Part shown: piece by piece, positions 62,284 through 64,000 of the stretch
Layout of the letters: every line of letters begins with the position of its first letter
Position numbering within the stretch: the first letter of the stretch is position 1
Assembly: GCF_013166595.1 (NCBI RefSeq)
Contig: NZ_JABKKG010000005.1
Coordinates: 250,083-314,082, forward strand
DNA length: 64,000 nt
Direction: 5' to 3'
Origin: Palleniella intestinalis
GTDB lineage: Bacteria; Bacteroidota; Bacteroidia; Bacteroidales; Bacteroidaceae
Notes under the pieces: generated by a model
What the model was told of the DNA's origin: nothing
The model's input: only the letters and a program-made list of their open reading frames with translations
Databases searched by the model: none
Translations under genes and position numbers: made by a program

Positions 62284-63247
62284 TTAAAGGCACACACCTA
62301 ACGGTACTGGCAATACAGACAGAAGCCAGCCAAGGGCTTTCTCGGGAAAGCGGACATTAGGGGTGCTCCAGATGTAGTTTGTGCTTTCAGGGAAAGCAGT
62401 CTTCCATGTCCGCACGGCATCTTCCGTAGCACTGAACATAAGCCCTAACCTGGACTTCACTTTCATGTACTTTATCAGCTCCTCCGTTCCCTCTATGCCT
62501 TTCTCCTTGAAGAATGCCTCCAGCATCCTTGTTCCGGCAATCCTGTCTTTGTACGTTGACAAGGAGAATGTCTTCGTCATGGAAGTGTTATTGATGTTGT
62601 TGTAGTGATAGAGTGCATCCTTGATGACAACTATCTTATGTGCCATCACACGAAGTCGTGTCGTGAGAAACACATCTTCCCAAGCAGATATTCCCTGCCA
62701 TGGCATGATTCCATTGTCTTTGTATACGGAAGCACGCACCAATTTATTGCACGTTGTTTCTTTTACCACACTGATATTTTTCGGCGAAAGCGTATCTTTA
62801 ATTGTCTCATATTCATAGTCATACGTGGCTTTGCCACTGTCCCCCCCCCCATTCCATTATGACGTTGCAGCAGGCAATGTCGGCATTTTCCGCCACAGCG
62901 GCATTATAGAGCTTCTCGCAATAATCAGGTTCCACCCAGTCATCACTGTCGCAATGTATCCAATATTCACCGGTGGCATTGTCCATTGCTGTCCGGCGCG
63001 CGCAGAACAGTCCCTTGTTCGTCGCATGGTCGACAATGCGCGCATTGACATCAGGGTACTCACGCATGACCTCTCTCAACACTTCAATGCTCTTGTCCGG
63101 AGTGCAATCGTTGACAAAAACAAACTCCACATCTGCCATTGTCTGGCAGAACAACGAGCGGGCACATCTCTCTATATACTTTTCAACTCCATATACCGGA
63201 ACGAGTACTGATACTGCCGGTCGTGTTCTCTTCTCTGTTTCCTTCAT
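62284..63247 (-). pseudogene. Family 2 glycosyltransferase split by a one-base frameshift in a G10 tract
   Basis: A GT-A fold glycosyltransferase. The first part (63247 to 62819, 142 residues) has VSVLVPVYGVEKYIERC and the metal/nucleotide motif HCDSDDW, then stops soon after EWGGG. The second part (62769 to 62284) continues the same enzyme. If the run of ten G (coding strand; 62841-62850) had nine, the frame would run without a stop through GGDSGKATYDYEYE into VVKETTCNKLVRASV, giving about 320 residues, a usual size. So it is off in this sequence, by true phase variation or by a homopolymer sequencing error. Its start overlaps the upstream glycosyltransferase by 4 bases (ATGA). Confidence 0.88.
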
Positions 63248-64000
63248 CGCAATGTGTCTTTTATAAGTCCTTTCAAATAACGCATGTAAGCTATGGTTAC
63301 CATTTTCGCCCGATAGTAGTTGCGGACGAGAAACGGGAAATCGTATGGTATAGAAGTAACATTATGCACGCCTGTATAGCGGTACAATGCAAGATGCTCG
63401 GAAGTGAAGGACAATTTCCCACGGAATGCAGCCATCAGTGTTATGAAATTGTCATGATGCGGAATGTCAGGCATAGGCAGGAAAAGTTCAAGTTCCCGTC
63501 GTGTGAAACCGCAACTGAAACCATAGATTTTATTTTTGCGGTTAAGCCGCCACCGTAGCTCTTTATGATACTCTACAGAACCAAATTTCTTCAGTTTGTC
63601 GGAGACTACATCGAAGGCGGTCGCCGCTACCCCCCCCTTATTTTCTTGAAGCAAGTCAAGTGTTTTGGAGACCTTCAACGGCAGCCAGACATCATCCTGG
63701 TCGGACAGAAAGACATAGTCTCCCGTGGCTTTGGACATGGCATGCCCGAAATTCGCTGTACAGAGAAAGAACGGTCGCACATACTTATGCCTGTGCTTGT
63801 CCTTATCCGTATGGTGGTAGATTTTTATCCTGCTGTCATTGTATGACTCAAGGATTTTAACCGTATCGTCAGTGGAAAGGTCATCGGAAACCACCAGCTC
63901 CAGTTCTGCATCAGGATACTTTGTCAGGTCCTGATTCAGTATGGAGTCCACCTGTTCCTTTATGTACTTGGCACCATTATAGGTTGCCATGCAGACAGAT
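63244..64000 (-). CDS. Family 2 glycosyltransferase, 5' end outside the window
   Basis: The frame is open to the window edge, with SVC before MATYNGAKYIKEQ, so the true start lies beyond 64000. Motifs are VVSDDLSTDDT and FLSDQDDVWLPLK, the DxD-type metal site. The later CGFTRRELELFLPMPDIPHHD region resembles rhamnosyl/glucosyl transferases of polysaccharide clusters. A run of eight G on the coding strand (63630-63637) codes the GG of ENKGGVAA and is in frame here. The stop overlaps the next transferase's ATG. Together they probably belong to a surface-polysaccharide locus extending to the right. Confidence 0.9.
   Translation of the reverse strand, partial: SVCMATYNGAKYIKEQVDSILNQDLTKYPDAELELVVSDDLSTDDTVKILESYNDSRIKIYHHTDKDKHRHKYVRPFFLCTANFGHAMSKATGDYVFLSDQDDVWLPLKVSKTLDLLQENKGGVAATAFDVVSDKLKKFGSVEYHKELRWRLNRKNKIYGFSCGFTRRELELFLPMPDIPHHDNFITLMAAFRGKLSFTSEHLALYRYTGVHNVTSIPYDFPFLVRNYYRAKMVTIAYMRYLKGLIKDTLR

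Overview
The window looks like a chromosomal segment of a gut- or rumen-type Prevotella or close relative (Bacteroidales). The evidence is three SusC/SusD pairs, a complete type IX secretion (T9SS/gliding) core block, menaquinone genes, and promoter -7 boxes of the Bacteroidetes form TAnnTTTG upstream of many genes. I see no rRNA, insertion sequence, CRISPR array, integrase or prophage.

Layout. 1-7.2 kb holds housekeeping genes, all on the minus strand: a small unknown protein, dnaB, asnS, a 23S-type pseudouridine synthase with a Gly/Asn/Arg-rich head, purB and tRNA-Val(TAC). 7.5-11.8 kb holds menD, menF, a hotdog thioesterase, a GlsB-type membrane protein and a sugar O-acetyltransferase. 12.1-15.1 kb (plus strand) holds a large secreted protein translationally coupled to a 72-residue small protein of precursor-like form. 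15.1-15.75 kb is a gene-free, repeat-rich stretch. 15.76-22.9 kb (minus) holds an outer-membrane receptor and an ABC-type locus: ATPase, two tandem copies of a [GIN-domain lipoprotein + membrane protein] module, and a GntR regulator. 23.4-26.2 kb holds a FadL-type porin and an Rpn-type PD-(D/E)XK nuclease with a 12-bp tandem repeat.

26.4-51.7 kb is a large glycan-uptake island of three SusC/SusD units. One reads leftward (SusC, SusD, beta-helix lipoprotein, small lipoprotein, secreted protein) and two read rightward. It has associated surface lipoproteins but no glycosidase, lyase, sulfatase or recognisable regulator. The third SusC is preceded by an 18-bp perfect inverted repeat that could bound an invertible promoter.

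52-62 kb (minus) holds a TlpA-like thioredoxin lipoprotein, priA, a small beta-barrel protein and the T9SS block PorP-like/gldK/gldL/gldM/gldN. 62.3-64 kb holds two overlapping family 2 glycosyltransferases. One is broken by one base at a run of ten G, and the other carries an in-frame run of eight G.

Themes worth following: (i) G/C homopolymer tracts in both glycosyltransferases, a GntR tail and two intergenic regions, which suggest slippage-based phase variation of surface structures; (ii) an unfamiliar modular repeat family built on AAAGGTnACC, found in five intergenic regions; (iii) two proteins in different Sus operons sharing an almost identical C-terminal tail that may be a sorting signal for the T9SS encoded nearby. 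Start codons, promoters and terminators were read by eye.
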